30,602 nt of DNA from CAYGAM01 sp964347915 (GCA_964347915.1 CAYGAM010000015.1:1-30602); one strand, 5' to 3'; shown: positions 1 to 9,799, counted from the first letter of the stretch. Translations and numbers: made by a program. The notes: generated by a model from the letters alone, not told the origin.

Positions 1-3000
1 AGTCCCACATTACAGAGTATAGGCCGGCAAATTCGGCCGGAGGTGCGGCGCTTCCTCCGCCGCCGCCCCCTCCTCCTCCTCCGCCGCCGCCACCGCCAGA
101 ACTAGTTCTGGGCGGCATGATTATCGGCGGGTCATCGGCTGCACGTGAATCAGGTGGTGGTGGAGACGCAGCAACGCTCCGGACAGTTACCGTTATGGTG
201 CCCCGCGCAGTATCTTGTCCGGCAGTTACTGTATATCCAAACGAGTCGGTGCCGGCAAAGTCCGGGTCAGGCGTGTACGTAATTGTCGTACCGGTAGAAA
301 CTGCAGTACCGTGCGGCGGATTGGCTACGGTTGATATTCGGACAGCGTCGCCGTCTGGATCAGATATTCTGGGCGTTATGGTCACAGGCGTGTTCGCTGC
401 AGTTGAGGCAGTCTGGTCAGGCGCAACAGGCGGCCTGTTTGGCGCTGGTATGGGTGCGATAGGATTGTCGGGCTCGTTGCCTATGGCGTTCCCGTCAAGG
501 TCTGATACTGCGCCCGCCCGGATGTCAAGCTGCGGAGTATTCATTTGGATGATCCGGTTCAGATCATTTTGGCGAAGCGTCATGGATATTGTATCCAAGT
601 CGGCTGCGTTCTGATCAAAGGCGGCTCTTGCCAGCCCCAACTGGTTTGTACGTCCTGCATCGCTGACGAATAGCAATCTCAGATTTGTATCAGAGACATC
701 TATCGTCTCGCTGAATGTTATGGTCAGCACGCGCGTGCCGTAATTCAGAGATGCAGAAGCAAAGGAGGGCGCGGTCTCTGACGGTTCCGGCATCTCCTTA
801 TCTACCTCTCCATCTACCTCTCCATCTCCATCCGCTTCCACTACCGTTACTGTCCTAACAGCAGCATCCAGCTCGCCGCAGCCTTTGGCGGCAGTATAGT
901 GAATCTTGTATGTGCCGGTTGCTGATGTGTTAAAGCTGGTGGCATTGCTTGTAACGTTTGCATTGTCAGGCGTTGTGGCTCCTGCATCCGTATAATTTGC
1001 GCCCGGCCTGAGGATGACAGTACTATTGCCGTTCAGAGTCAGATAGTCCGGGTTGTGCAGTATGGCTACGGTGATGTTTGTGTTGTTAGAAAATTGGTTG
1101 TGGAGGACAGTACGCTCCCATTTATGAGATGAACCGCTGCTTAGTGTTTCAACAGCAGTCTCAAGGCCGCATCTCGCGTCTCCCATAGCAATATACACCG
1201 AATCGCGCTTTGATTCCGGAATATGAGTGCTGAGTACTAAAAAGGTAGACTTGGGGAGGGCCTGATGATCGTAATACAATGCGCGTACGTCGTACGCTGC
1301 GCCGTCCAAGATAAACGTCTTGTTCTCAGTGGGCGCATTGTATGCTGCTATGCGGCCCATATTATAGGCAGGATTCCATCCGGTTGTCCCTTCATCAGAA
1401 TTATCGCCTGCAGTCATAGTAGCATTCCAGAGTACCGTATCAGGGCAGGCAGCATCAGAGGCGCCTGGCGCATTAGATACGGCTAGCGGATTGCCGGATG
1501 CCGCATCTATGGCATTTCCGTCAATGTCCTTTACCGCGCCCGCTTCAATGTCAAGCTGCGGAGAGATCATCGGAGCGATCCTGCTCAGCTGGTCTGAGCT
1601 GAGCGTCAGCGATATTGTTTCAGAGTCCTGTGCGGCATCCGGCGTCGCGTCTGCAAGAGCTGCCGTGCCGGTCGCGCAGGCATCTCGGACATGCAGCTTT
1701 GACATGTCAGTCTCAGAGACATCTATCGTCTTGGTGAACGCGGCCGTCATTACTCCCGCGCCCCAGTCAAGCGCCGCTGATGCAAAGTAGGGATTGTCCT
1801 TTGCAAGTTTTACTATCTGGATGCCCTTTGCGTTGGTTGTCACGGCGGCGTACGCGCCACCGCCGCTGTTGAACACGGCCAGATCGCGGGAGCCGTCCAG
1901 CGTGCGCTGCTGTCCGCCGCCCACGGATCCTGCGGCGGCCGGATTGCCAGGATCAGTTATGTCGATAACCTGTATGCCGCCGTCGTCTTCGGATGCCACC
2001 GCGGCATAGACTGACTGTCCTGCCCGAAATATATCCAGGCCGCTGGCTCCGCCAAGCAGCATCCCGTTATTGTCTGCCAGCTGCCCGGCAGCTGCCGGAC
2101 GGGTCGGATCTGTAACATCAATGATTTGGAGGCCGTGGTCAAGATGCGAAGCGGCAACCACGTATACGGAATCGCCGGCCGCAAAGGCGGCCACGGTGCG
2201 GATTCCTCCAAGCAGCCGTTCGTTCGTGTCATTCAGCTGTCCGACAGCTGCCGGACTGGACGGATCTGTAACGTTTACAATCTGGATGCCCCGATCAATC
2301 CACGATGATACTGCTGCGTAAGTGAAGCCGCCGGTCTTAAAGACGGCCACGCTGGTGGTGTCGTCAAGCAGCCGCGTGCTTGTATCATTCAGATTTCCGG
2401 CAGCGGCCGGACTGGCCGGATCTGTAACGTTGATGATCTGGAGGCCGCCGTCGTGCTGAGAGGTCGCCGCAACGTAGACGCCTAAGTCAATCCTAAAGGC
2501 CGCCATGCCGTTGGCGCCGTCAAGCAACAGGGCTTCCGTGTCATTCAGCTGTCCGACAGAGACAGGGCCTGCCGGATCGGTGACGTTGACTATCTCTACG
2601 CCGTCGTCGCCGGTTGAGGCGACGGCCGCGTAGACAGAGCCGCCCGTCTCAAAGACGGCAGCTGCGCGGGCGCCGCCAAGCAGCAGAGATTCAGTGTCAT
2701 TCAACTGTCCGACAGCAGCCGGACTGGCCGGATCGGTGACGTTTACAATCTGGAGGCCGCCTTCCTGAGAGGATGCCGCAGCATAGACGGAGCCGCCCGT
2801 CTCAAAGACGGCCACGTTTCTGGACAGGCCTAGCAGCAGCTCGGCGTCGTCGGCCAGTCTTCCTGAAAGGATCGGATTGTCCGGACTGGCCGCAGCGATC
2901 GGGTTGTCGGGCGCCGCGCCGATTGGATTCCCAAGGATGTTTGATATCGCGCCAGCCGCAATGTCAAGCTGCGGGGCTTCCATCAAGGCGATCGCGGCCA

Positions 3001-6000
3001 GATGGTCCGCGGTAAGCCTCAGTACCATCGTGTCAGAGTCCGCGCCGCCAATGAATGCAGCGCCCGTCAGAGCCCGCTCGTCTGCCTGGCCCGCGTCGCT
3101 GACATACAGCTTGGACAGGTCGGCAGCCGAGACTCTTACTGCCTTGTCAAAGACTACCGTTACGGTTTTCGCGTGCTCGTCAAGCGCCGCCGATGCAAAT
3201 TCTGGCGGCCTTGCATCATCAAGCCTCACTATCTGAAAGCCTTCCGTCTCAGATGCCACTGCAGCGTAGGCAAAGCCGCCGGACTCAAAGATGTCCAAGT
3301 TGCGGGACTTTGCAAGCAGCAGGGACGGATGATCCGCCAGGCTTCCTGCCGCCTCCGGACCGGTTGGATCGGTGACGTCAACCAGATGGATGCCGCCGTC
3401 ATTGTATGATGCTACTGCAGCGTAGGTGCGGCCGTTCATCTCAAAGATTTCTATGCCGCCGGGGTCGCCGTCAAGCAGCAGCGTGCTGTTGTCCGCCAAA
3501 ACTCCTACTGGCTCGGTGGCATGGTCCAGGCTGGCTGGGTTGCTGACATTGAATATGCTAAGGCCGCCGCTCCGGATCACGGCCGCGTAGGCGGAACCTC
3601 CTGCCTCAAAGGCAGCCGCAGCAAACGGATCTGCTAGCATGTTAGTAACAAATGCAGAATGGCTGATGCTGGCCGGATTGGTAACGTCAATTATGTTCAC
3701 GGCATTTGAGCCGCTGGCAACCAGGGCCGCGTAGGTGCGGCTGCCCAGCTCAAAGATGTCCACGGAAGTCGGGTCTCGGTATGTCTGGCCAAGCCGCTTG
3801 ATGGAATCGGCGGCAGTCGGATTGTCCGGATTGGTAATGTCGATTATTTGGATGCCGTCCTCAATTGTAGCTGCTACGGCCGCGTAGGTGCGGCCGTCCT
3901 TTTCAAATACGGCCGCATCGGCTGCTCCGTTGAGCGCCAGGGTGCCGTCGGCGTCGCTAAGCCGTCCGGCAGCCGCTGGACTGGCAGGATCGGTGACGTC
4001 GACTATCCTGAGTGCGTCGTCTTCCTCGGATGCCACGGCCGCGTAGGTACGGCCGCCCCTCTCAAATATATCTATGCCGGCGGCCCCGTCAAGCGCCAAA
4101 AAGCCATCATGATTGTCCAGATTTCCGCGCGGGGAAGGATTGCCGGGATCGATGCTGATTATTTGCAGGCCGCTTCCTGTTGCAGTGGTCACTACAGCAT
4201 ATGTGCCGCCGTCTGTTGTGAAGACGGCCGCGTCTCGGGCGCCGGCAAGGAGCGCGGCGTCCCTGTCTGACAGTCTTCCAAATGGAAGCAAGTTGTCAGA
4301 ATCGAGATACAGGATCGCGTTGTCGGCCGACGCAAGAATGCCGTTTCCAGCAATATCGGCTGCGGCGTTCGCTGCAATGTCAAGCTGCGGCGTGCTCATC
4401 TGAGTGATCTGGTCCAGCTGCGCCGAGACAAGCGTCAGGGATATTGTATCCGAATTAGGAGCCGCAGCGTCAAACTCGGCGCCGTCCAGGGATACGGTAT
4501 CTGCTTCTCCCGCATCGCTCACATGCATTTTGGTCAGGTCAACAGCAGCGGCATTTATCCTCTCGTCAAATGCTGCGGTCATTTCCCCCGTCCTCCCGTC
4601 AATGGTCGCCGACAGGAATTCAGGGCTTGCGGCGTCCGCAGTAGTCAGCCTTGCCGTCTGAAGGCCCTCGGCTTTGGATGTTATCGCAGCGTACAGATCG
4701 CCGTTCCTCTCAAAGATCGATATGCCGCCGGCGCCGTCAAGCGACAGGGACGGGCGATCCGCCAGGCTGCCTGCAGCCGCCGGGCTGGCCGGGTCCGTAA
4801 TGTCGACTAGCTGGATGCCGCTATCCTCAGAAGATACTACGGCCGCGTAGATGCTATTGCCGTACTCAAAGACGGCCACATCTCGGGCTCCGTCAAGCAG
4901 CAGATCGTTATTGTCATCCAGCTTTCCAGCAGCAGACGGGCTGGCGGGATTGGTGACGTTGACTATCTGAATGCCGTCCTCGCCATGGGACGCTACTATA
5001 GCATAAGTGAGGCCGTTCATCTCAAAGATTTCTATGCCGCCGGGGTCGCCGTCAAGCAGCAGCGTGCTGTTGTCCGCCAAAACTCCTACTGGCTCGGTGG
5101 CATGGTCCAGGCTGGCTGGGTTGCTGACATTGAATATGCTAAGGCCGCCGCTCCGGATCACGGCCGCGTAGGCGGAACCTCCTGCCTCAAAGGCAGCCGC
5201 AGCAAACGGATCTGCTAGCATGTTAGTAACAAATGCAGAATGGCTGATGCTGGCCGGATTGGTAACGTCAATTATGTTCACGGCATTTGAGCCGCTGGCA
5301 ACCAGGGCCGCGTAGGTGCGGCTGCCCAGCTCAAAGATGTCCACGGAAGTCGGGTCTCGGTATGTCTGGCCAAGCCGCTTGATGGAATCGGCGGCAGTCG
5401 GATTGTCCGGATTGGTAATGTCGATTATTTGGATGCCGTCCTCAATTGTAGCTGCTACGGCCGCGTAGGTGCGGCCGTCCTTTTCAAATACGGCCGCATC
5501 GGCTGCTCCGTTGAGCGCCAGGGTGCCGTCGGCGTCGCTAAGCCGTCCGGCAGCCGCTGGACTGGCAGGATCGGTGACGTCTACCAGCTGCAGAGCGTCG
5601 TCCTCAAACGAGGCAATCGCTGCGTATGCGCTGCCTCCAAGATCAAACGCGTCCACGCCGCCGGCGCCGGCAAGAAGCGCGGCGCCATGGTCCAACAGGC
5701 TTGCACTGGGAGCCGGACGGTCCAGACTGGCAGCAAAGATTGGATTGTCGGCCGCAGATTCTATGCCGTTTCCAAACAAGTCAAATACGGCGTCCGCCGC
5801 GATGTCAAGCTCCGGCGCGTCCATCATGGCGGCCTGCTCCCATTGAAATTCTGTAAGTTTCATTGATACGGTTCTAGAGTCGGATGCTCCAAGTTTGAGG
5901 ACGGCGGCAGCCAGCGAGATCTGGTTTGTCCGGCCCGCGTCGCTCACATGCAGTTTCGCCAAGTCGGTCATGGATGCATCCATCGTCTCGTCAAAGGTCA

Positions 6001-7294
6001 TAATCAGGCTCCCTGACGGTTCGTCCAGGACAGCAGATGCAAAGAGCGGCTTTGTATCGTCCAAGGTGAGCCTCATAGTCTGGACGCCGTCGTCCGCCTC
6101 TGACGTAGCTGCAGCGTACAGGGCTCCCGACTCAAAGACAGATACGCTGGTGACTTGGTTGAGCAGCCGGGGGCCGCCGTCCCCCAGGTCTCCTGCGGCA
6201 GCAGGATTGGACGGATCGGTGACGTTGAGGATCTGTATGCCGCTGTCTGCCAGGCCGTCGGAGGCTACTGCTGCGTAGATGCTGCCGCCCGCCTTGAAGG
6301 CGGAGACATCGCTGGTCTTGGAAAGGCGCATGGAGCCACCGTCTGCCAGCCGCGCGACGTAATCCGGACTGCGCGGATTGGTAATGTTGAGGATCTGTAT
6401 GCCGCTTCCGTCGGAAGAAAAGGTCAAAATCAAGTAGGCATGTCCGCCCGTCTTAAAGACATCCATCTTTCCGGGGTCGTCGGGCATCTGCGCTAAGTTG
6501 TGTCCCAGCTGTCCGGCGTCGGACGGGCTGGCAGGATTTGAGACGCTGATGAATTGGACTCCGTCGTTACGCGTGTCGGTTACGGCCAGGTACGGAGCGG
6601 TGCCTATCTTGAATGCCTTTATGCCGTTAGCATCGTCAAGATATCGCGATCCGTTGTCCCGTATTTGGCCGGCTTCGCTCAGGCTGCCAGGATTGGTGAC
6701 GTTGACTATTTGGACGCCGCTGTCGTCGGCGGAAGTCACCGCAGCGTAGACGCGGCCGCCCGTCTCAAAAGTGTCCACATCCTTGGGATCGCTGAGCAGT
6801 CGTGAACCGGTATCATCCATTTGTCCCGCGCCTGAAGGGCTTCCGGGATCGGTGACGTTGACTATCCGAATGCCACTGTTGCTGCTGGAAGTCACAGCAG
6901 CATATGTGAATCCGCCCGTCTCAAAAACGGACACGCTGTCGGCGCTGCTAATCCGCGGGTCGGTGTCGTCCTCAAACTTCCCGACTGGTGCAGGATTGCC
7001 GGGGCCTGTGATATCAATGATCTGGAGTCCGCTGTCGCCTGACGCAGCTATGACTGCGTAGATCCGGTCCTCAATTTGAAAAATATCCGCATCCTGAGAA
7101 TTGTCAAGGCGCAGGTCTCCGGTGTCGCGTATCTGCTCAAGGGGAACAGGATTGTCTTCCAGGACATGGTGCGGATGCGCCTCAGGCAGTTCGCCCATGG
7201 CAGGAGCGCCGGATGCAGCCGCGGCTGCCAGCGCCAGGCACAAGATCGCGGTTATTATGAACCGCGGCCTCTGCCGGCGGAGACGAGCCGTCAT
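1..7294 (-). CDS. Giant secreted surface protein: four 7-bladed LVIVD propellers with SWM/Ig-like domains, C-terminus beyond window
   Basis: The frame is open from ATG 7294 to base 1 (at least 2431 codons), so the C-terminus is missing. The N-terminus is a signal peptide: basic RLRRQRPR, hydrophobic FIITAILCLALAAAAA, probable cleavage after APA near residue 32. Approximate layout: propeller 1 at 50-410, SWM-like domain 412-522, propeller 2 at 524-882, SWM 885-992, propeller 3 at 1005-1360, SWM 1363-1463, propeller 4 at 1475-1832, SWM 1833-1932, an unassigned domain, a DUF5011-like Ig domain 2055-2152, a fifth SWM 2175-2275, a cadherin/Big_9-like domain 2282-2379, and 15 glycines near 2400. 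Each propeller has seven blades of about 50 residues with a core like DGIQIVNVTNPASP. SWM domains show the pattern FASA.LD...G.M...FDETID and end in GNGI or GNAI. An in-frame stop at 7331-7333 makes ATG 7294 the first start; no clear TATA box was seen. Likely exported adhesion or envelope protein; function inferred from architecture only. Confidence 0.88.
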   Translation of the reverse strand, partial: MTARLRRQRPRFIITAILCLALAAAAASGAPAMGELPEAHPHHVLEDNPVPLEQIRDTGDLRLDNSQDADIFQIEDRIYAVIAASGDSGLQIIDITGPGNPAPVGKFEDDTDPRISSADSVSVFETGGFTYAAVTSSSNSGIRIVNVTDPGSPSGAGQMDDTGSRLLSDPKDVDTFETGGRVYAAVTSADDSGVQIVNVTNPGSLSEAGQIRDNGSRYLDDANGIKAFKIGTAPYLAVTDTRNDGVQFISVSNPASPSDAGQLGHNLAQMPDDPGKMDVFKTGGHAYLILTFSSDGSGIQILNITNPRSPDYVARLADGGSMRLSKTSDVSAFKAGGSIYAAVASDGLADSGIQILNVTDPSNPAAAGDLGDGGPRLLNQVTSVSVFESGALYAAATSEADDGVQTMRLTLDDTKPLFASAVLDEPSGSLIMTFDETMDASMTDLAKLHVSDAGRTNQISLAAAVLKLGASDSRTVSMKLTEFQWEQAAMMDAPELDIAADAVFDLFGNGIESAADNPIFAASLDRPAPSASLLDHGAALLAGAGGVDAFDLGGSAYAAIASFEDDALQLVDVTDPASPAAAGRLSDADGTLALNGAADAAVFEKDGRTYAAVAATIEDGIQIIDITNPDNPTAADSIKRLGQTYRDPTSVDIFELGSRTYAALVASGSNAVNIIDVTNPASISHSAFVTNMLADPFAAAAFEAGGSAYAAVIRSGGLSIFNVSNPASLDHATEPVGVLADNSTLLLDGDPGGIEIFEMNGLTYAIVASHGEDGIQIVNVTNPASPSAAGKLDDNNDLLLDGARDVAVFEYGNSIYAAVVSSEDSGIQLVDITDPASPAAAGSLADRPSLSLDGAGGISIFERNGDLYAAITSKAEGLQTARLTTADAASPEFLSATIDGRTGEMTAAFDERINAAAVDLTKMHVSDAGEADTVSLDGAEFDAAAPNSDTISLTLVSAQLDQITQMSTPQLDIAANAAADIAGNGILASADNAILYLDSDNLLPFGRLSDRDAALLAGARDAAVFTTDGGTYAVVTTATGSGLQIISIDPGNPSPRGNLDNHDGFLALDGAAGIDIFERGGRTYAAVASEEDDALRIVDVTDPASPAAAGRLSDADGTLALNGAADAAVFEKDGRTYAAVAATIEDGIQIIDITNPDNPTAADSIKRLGQTYRDPTSVDIFELGSRTYAALVASGSNAVNIIDVTNPASISHSAFVTNMLADPFAAAAFEAGGSAYAAVIRSGGLSIFNVSNPASLDHATEPVGVLADNSTLLLDGDPGGIEIFEMNGRTYAAVASYNDGGIHLVDVTDPTGPEAAGSLADHPSLLLAKSRNLDIFESGGFAYAAVASETEGFQIVRLDDARPPEFASAALDEHAKTVTVVFDKAVRVSAADLSKLYVSDAGQADERALTGAAFIGGADSDTMVLRLTADHLAAIALMEAPQLDIAAGAISNILGNPIGAAPDNPIAAASPDNPILSGRLADDAELLLGLSRNVAVFETGGSVYAAASSQEGGLQIVNVTDPASPAAVGQLNDTESLLLGGARAAAVFETGGSVYAAVASTGDDGVEIVNVTDPAGPVSVGQLNDTEALLLDGANGMAAFRIDLGVYVAATSQHDGGLQIINVTDPASPAAAGNLNDTSTRLLDDTTSVAVFKTGGFTYAAVSSWIDRGIQIVNVTDPSSPAAVGQLNDTNERLLGGIRTVAAFAAGDSVYVVAASHLDHGLQIIDVTDPTRPAAAGQLADNNGMLLGGASGLDIFRAGQSVYAAVASEDDGGIQVIDITDPGNPAAAGSVGGGQQRTLDGSRDLAVFNSGGGAYAAVTTNAKGIQIVKLAKDNPYFASAALDWGAGVMTAAFTKTIDVSETDMSKLHVRDACATGTAALADATPDAAQDSETISLTLSSDQLSRIAPMISPQLDIEAGAVKDIDGNAIDAASGNPLAVSNAPGASDAACPDTVLWNATMTAGDNSDEGTTGWNPAYNMGRIAAYNAPTENKTFILDGAAYDVRALYYDHQALPKSTFLVLSTHIPESKRDSVYIAMGDARCGLETAVETLSSGSSHKWERTVLHNQFSNNTNITVAILHNPDYLTLNGNSTVILRPGANYTDAGATTPDNANVTSNATSFNTSATGTYKIHYTAAKGCGELDAAVRTVTVVEADGDGEVDGEVDKEMPEPSETAPSFASASLNYGTRVLTITFSETIDVSDTNLRLLFVSDAGRTNQLGLARAAFDQNAADLDTISMTLRQNDLNRIIQMNTPQLDIRAGAVSDLDGNAIGNEPDNPIAPIPAPNRPPVAPDQTASTAANTPVTITPRISDPDGDAVRISTVANPPHGTAVSTGTTITYTPDPDFAGTDSFGYTVTAGQDTARGTITVTVRSVAASPPPPDSRAADDPPIIMPPRTSSGGGGGGGGGGGGGGGSAAPPAEFAGLYSVMWD
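3430..4000 (-). repeat. 571-bp internal direct repeat, copy A (in propeller 3)
   Basis: Identical by eye to 5011-5581. The spacing is 1581 bp, a multiple of three, so the copies share the reading frame. It encodes roughly residues 1099-1289, about 3.7 propeller blades. Outside the borders the sequences diverge at once to ordinary blade-level similarity. Confidence 0.93.
5011..5581 (-). repeat. 571-bp internal direct repeat, copy B (in propeller 2)
   Basis: Identical by eye to 3430-4000 and encodes residues about 572-762. Silent positions match as well as coding ones, so this is either recent duplication or gene conversion, or an assembly artefact. Other blades in the gene differ freely at the DNA level. 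Confidence 0.93.
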
Positions 7295-7470
7295 GCGAGA
7301 GTCCGCCCCTCTGTTCCAGCAACGCGGCAGTCATCGCATGCAATGTCTGCGTCCTGCAGATGCGCTCTGACGGTATGGCTTGCCGGTTTTGCATGCAAAC
7401 TCTGCCGGTTTTGCGTTCTCTGAGTAGCGCCGCAGAGTGTTTTGGCAACGTGCGGCAGTGCATCTCTGGG

Positions 7471-7480
7471 NNNNNNNNNN
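7471..7480. other. Assembly gap (10 N) flanked by low-complexity G/C sequence
   Basis: Ten N bases mark a scaffold join of unknown true length. The right flank up to about 7566 is nearly pure G/C, with C runs broken by few other bases and ending in a long C homopolymer. Sequence and synteny across this point should not be trusted. Confidence 0.97.
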
Positions 7481-7566
7481 CCGCGCCGGGTTTGGGGTCG
7501 GAGGGGACCGCCGCCCGGTGGTTTCGCCCCCCGCGGCCCCCCCCCGCCGCCCCCCCCCCCCCCCCA

Positions 7567-9074
7567 GTGGGCGCATGCGCGAAACCAGTGCCGGATGCTC
7601 GCTCGTACTGCCTCGCGCCGGCGCTCAATTCGTTAGTTCTAACGCCGCATCGAACGGCGGCTAAAGACGCGCCTGCGTTTTGCGTTTGATTGTCCCAAAT
7701 TATGCAGCATTTGGAGAAATTCAGGCGGCGCGCTTTCAACAACTGCTGTACTGCAATATGCACTATAAAAAAATTAGGCAACGGCGTCAAAACGCGGCGT
7801 ACTAAAACGATGCCGCGCGGTATTGTCGCATTCCGCTGCCTGTTTCGGGTCGGCTTCCCTCCCATCAGCATGCATTGCTGCAAAAAATGGACAATCTGAG
7901 CATATGCTTCCGCTTTGGCGCGGCATTATTTTGAATCAAGAGCATCTTACTGCATTTGTGTCCATTTTCTTATGCAATGCCGTCAGCGGCGTTTCATAGA
8001 CACCAAAATCAAGCGATCTGCAGAATCGTGCTTTGCAATAGCCGGCGCAATTCCCAAGGCTTTGGCAATGTTCCATTTCATCCTCCAGTGTTTTAAGCCG
8101 TCGTTCCGTCTTGGCGCTTGCGGGCAATGCAGTCTTGTGGTTGCCAGTTCAATTCCTTGCTTCGGCAGCTTGTTTTCAGGCGGCAAGGAATTTCATGCGT
8201 ATCCATGCACTCTGTGTTTTCTTGGCGCAAAACAGATTCCATTGCCGAACTGTATTGCGGCGGGCGCGCCGGATCGCGCTGCTGCTGCGCGCATTGCATG
8301 CGCGAAACTGCATAATGCGGCTTTTGATATCAAGAATGCGCCTGCCGCGCATCGCGATGCATCGGGAAATCCCGCCAATTTTTTACTTTTGGGCGCGAAT
8401 CCTCCATCTTGCGCCAGCCCGCATGCTGCATAAAGTTGGAATGTCCGCTTTCAGAGATCCTGCATGCGTCATTTTGGCATGACTGGCGGCGTTATCAGAC
8501 AGCACTCTTTCATGACTCCGCGCGCGTTGCGGCAGGCTGGGTCTTGGCCGTTGCTTTTCAGACGCATTGCGGCGCAGCATGCGCCCGTCTTTTTTGCGAT
8601 GGCAGTGCCTGGCGCGCCATTGCTTTTGCTGCCCGAACCGGCGAGCCTGGCGCATGCAGCATGCCGGTTTGGCAAAACTCTGCGAGTTCTGGCATGCGTC
8701 CATGTCCAGGATATTTTGGCCGTTCTGCAGGCACAGGGATGCCTCATCAACCATGCATGCCAGGCGCGAATCAAAGCCAGGACCGAGTGCGTGCAATCAC
8801 AGAATCTGCCTTTGCAGGACTGGCACAATTTTGGATGCCTTGCATTAGCAGCATTGCGTGTTGTATTGCGTGTTGTATTGTGTATTGCATATTCTTGCCT
8901 GCCAGTCATTTCCTTTGCTGACATATGGAATTAGCATATGCCTGGCCGCACAGCATAATTTTCATGCAGTACGGCATGATTTTTGCCGGCAGCTGCCTTT
9001 TTTGCGGATGCGCCCCCCCTTCGCCTGCACGCCTGATTGCTCCGCATTTGGCTGCGCCATTTCTGCAATGTAGG
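7567..9074. other. Gene-poor DNA rich in GCAT/ATGC words
   Basis: No convincing gene is seen over about 1.5 kb. Open frames up to 170 codons exist in several overlapping frames on both strands, but they are Cys/His/Met/Ala-rich and show no domain pattern. The tetramers GCAT and ATGC are very dense: about 33 by eye in 8281-8940. A short tandem array based on TGCGTGTTGTAT lies at about 8852-8893. An isolated TATA-like string (CTATAAAAAAATT) lies near 7763-7775 with no recognisable gene after it. Confidence 0.6.
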
Positions 9075-9083
9075 AATAAATAT
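9075..9083 (+). promoter_or_regulatory. TATA-like box for the tetrapyrrole operon
   Basis: AATAAATAT is centred about 27 nt before the GTG at 9106, the spacing expected of an archaeal TATA box for a leaderless transcript starting at the start codon. Confidence 0.6.
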
Positions 9084-9105
9084 CAAGCATACGCGGCGCA
9101 TTTTA

Positions 9106-9783
9106 GTGATCGTTGATCTTCGCCTAAGCGGAAAGGATGTTGTCATCGTAGGCGGAGGGGGGCAGGCACTCAAGAAAGCAAAAGAGGCGCTGCTTGAAGG
9201 CGCCCATGTTATCATGCTGTGCGGCAGCGCCAATGCAGAAATCGAGTCGTTGGCATCGCAGAACAAGATAAAGCTTGTAAAGTGCAGCGTAACAGACGCT
9301 CGGGCCGTGCTTGATCCCAGGCCGTTTCTTGTACTAACTGCCACAAACAATTCCGAATTGAACCGCAGCATCGTATCAGCTGCTTCCAATGCAGGAATAC
9401 TGGCATATGCAGCCGATCTGCCGCAGGAGAGCGGCTTTGCAGGAACGTGCGCCATACATGCAAAGAATGCCAAGGTTGCAGTATCAACAGGAGGCAAGAG
9501 TCCGATCATGGCAAGAAAGATAGCTAACGCAATCAAGCCTGCTGTCATGGCTGCCGTACCAGGCAGCGTATCAAATATGATACTCATACAAGAAGTGGCA
9601 AGGGAGCTTGCCAGGAACAGTATAAGCAGGCAGTCAGAAAGGCGCCAGTTCCTGCATGAAATACTGGATGATCCCGCCCTAGCGCAGATGGCAGAGGAAG
9701 GGGCTCTTGCGGGCGCCAGGGAACAGATAGCAAACCTTCTAAATAGATGGAACAGGGATAGAACGCGTGGCGGCGCTGCATGA
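9106..9783 (+). CDS. Precorrin-2 dehydrogenase / sirohydrochlorin ferrochelatase-type (CysG N-terminal/Met8-like)
   Basis: 225 residues from GTG 9106. In this family the enzyme oxidises precorrin-2 to sirohydrochlorin with NAD+ and may insert iron to give sirohaem; it is cytosolic. The N-terminus begins IVDLRLSGKDVVIVGGGGQ, a Rossmann nucleotide-binding loop at residues 12-20. It is followed by the family's ATNNSELNRSI segment and a helical C-terminal part. The open frame extends upstream to an ATG at 9037, but those 23 residues do not resemble the family, and the TATA box at 9075-9083 points to leaderless initiation at 9106. hemA starts 16 nt after the stop, so the two are likely co-transcribed, coupling sirohaem formation to the first committed step of tetrapyrrole synthesis. 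Ferrochelatase activity is not visible from the sequence. Confidence 0.88.
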   Translation: MIVDLRLSGKDVVIVGGGGQALKKAKEALLEGAHVIMLCGSANAEIESLASQNKIKLVKCSVTDARAVLDPRPFLVLTATNNSELNRSIVSAASNAGILAYAADLPQESGFAGTCAIHAKNAKVAVSTGGKSPIMARKIANAIKPAVMAAVPGSVSNMILIQEVARELARNSISRQSERRQFLHEILDDPALAQMAEEGALAGAREQIANLLNRWNRDRTRGGAA

Positions 9784-9788
9784 ATTAT

Positions 9789-9793
9789 AGGAG
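9789..9793 (+). promoter_or_regulatory. Shine-Dalgarno site of hemA
   Basis: AGGAG ends six bases before the ATG at 9800, in the 16-nt gap after the preceding stop. It supports internal translation initiation in a dicistronic mRNA. Confidence 0.75.
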
Positions 9794-9799
9794 AAAAGC

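Noticed and set aside
1490..6900. Long plus-strand frames over the giant gene
   Set aside because: They are antisense shadows of the regular, blade-encoding minus-strand frame; their Ala/Ser/Pro repeats mirror the propeller repeats.
7182..7883. Long minus-strand frame spanning the N gap
   Set aside because: It overlaps the signal peptide region of the giant gene in another frame, crosses the assembly gap and a homopolymer tract, and has no domain pattern.
8409..8934. Overlapping frames of 150-170 codons on both strands
   Set aside because: They overlap each other in several frames, are rich in Cys, His and Met from the GCATGC-like words, and match nothing I recognise.
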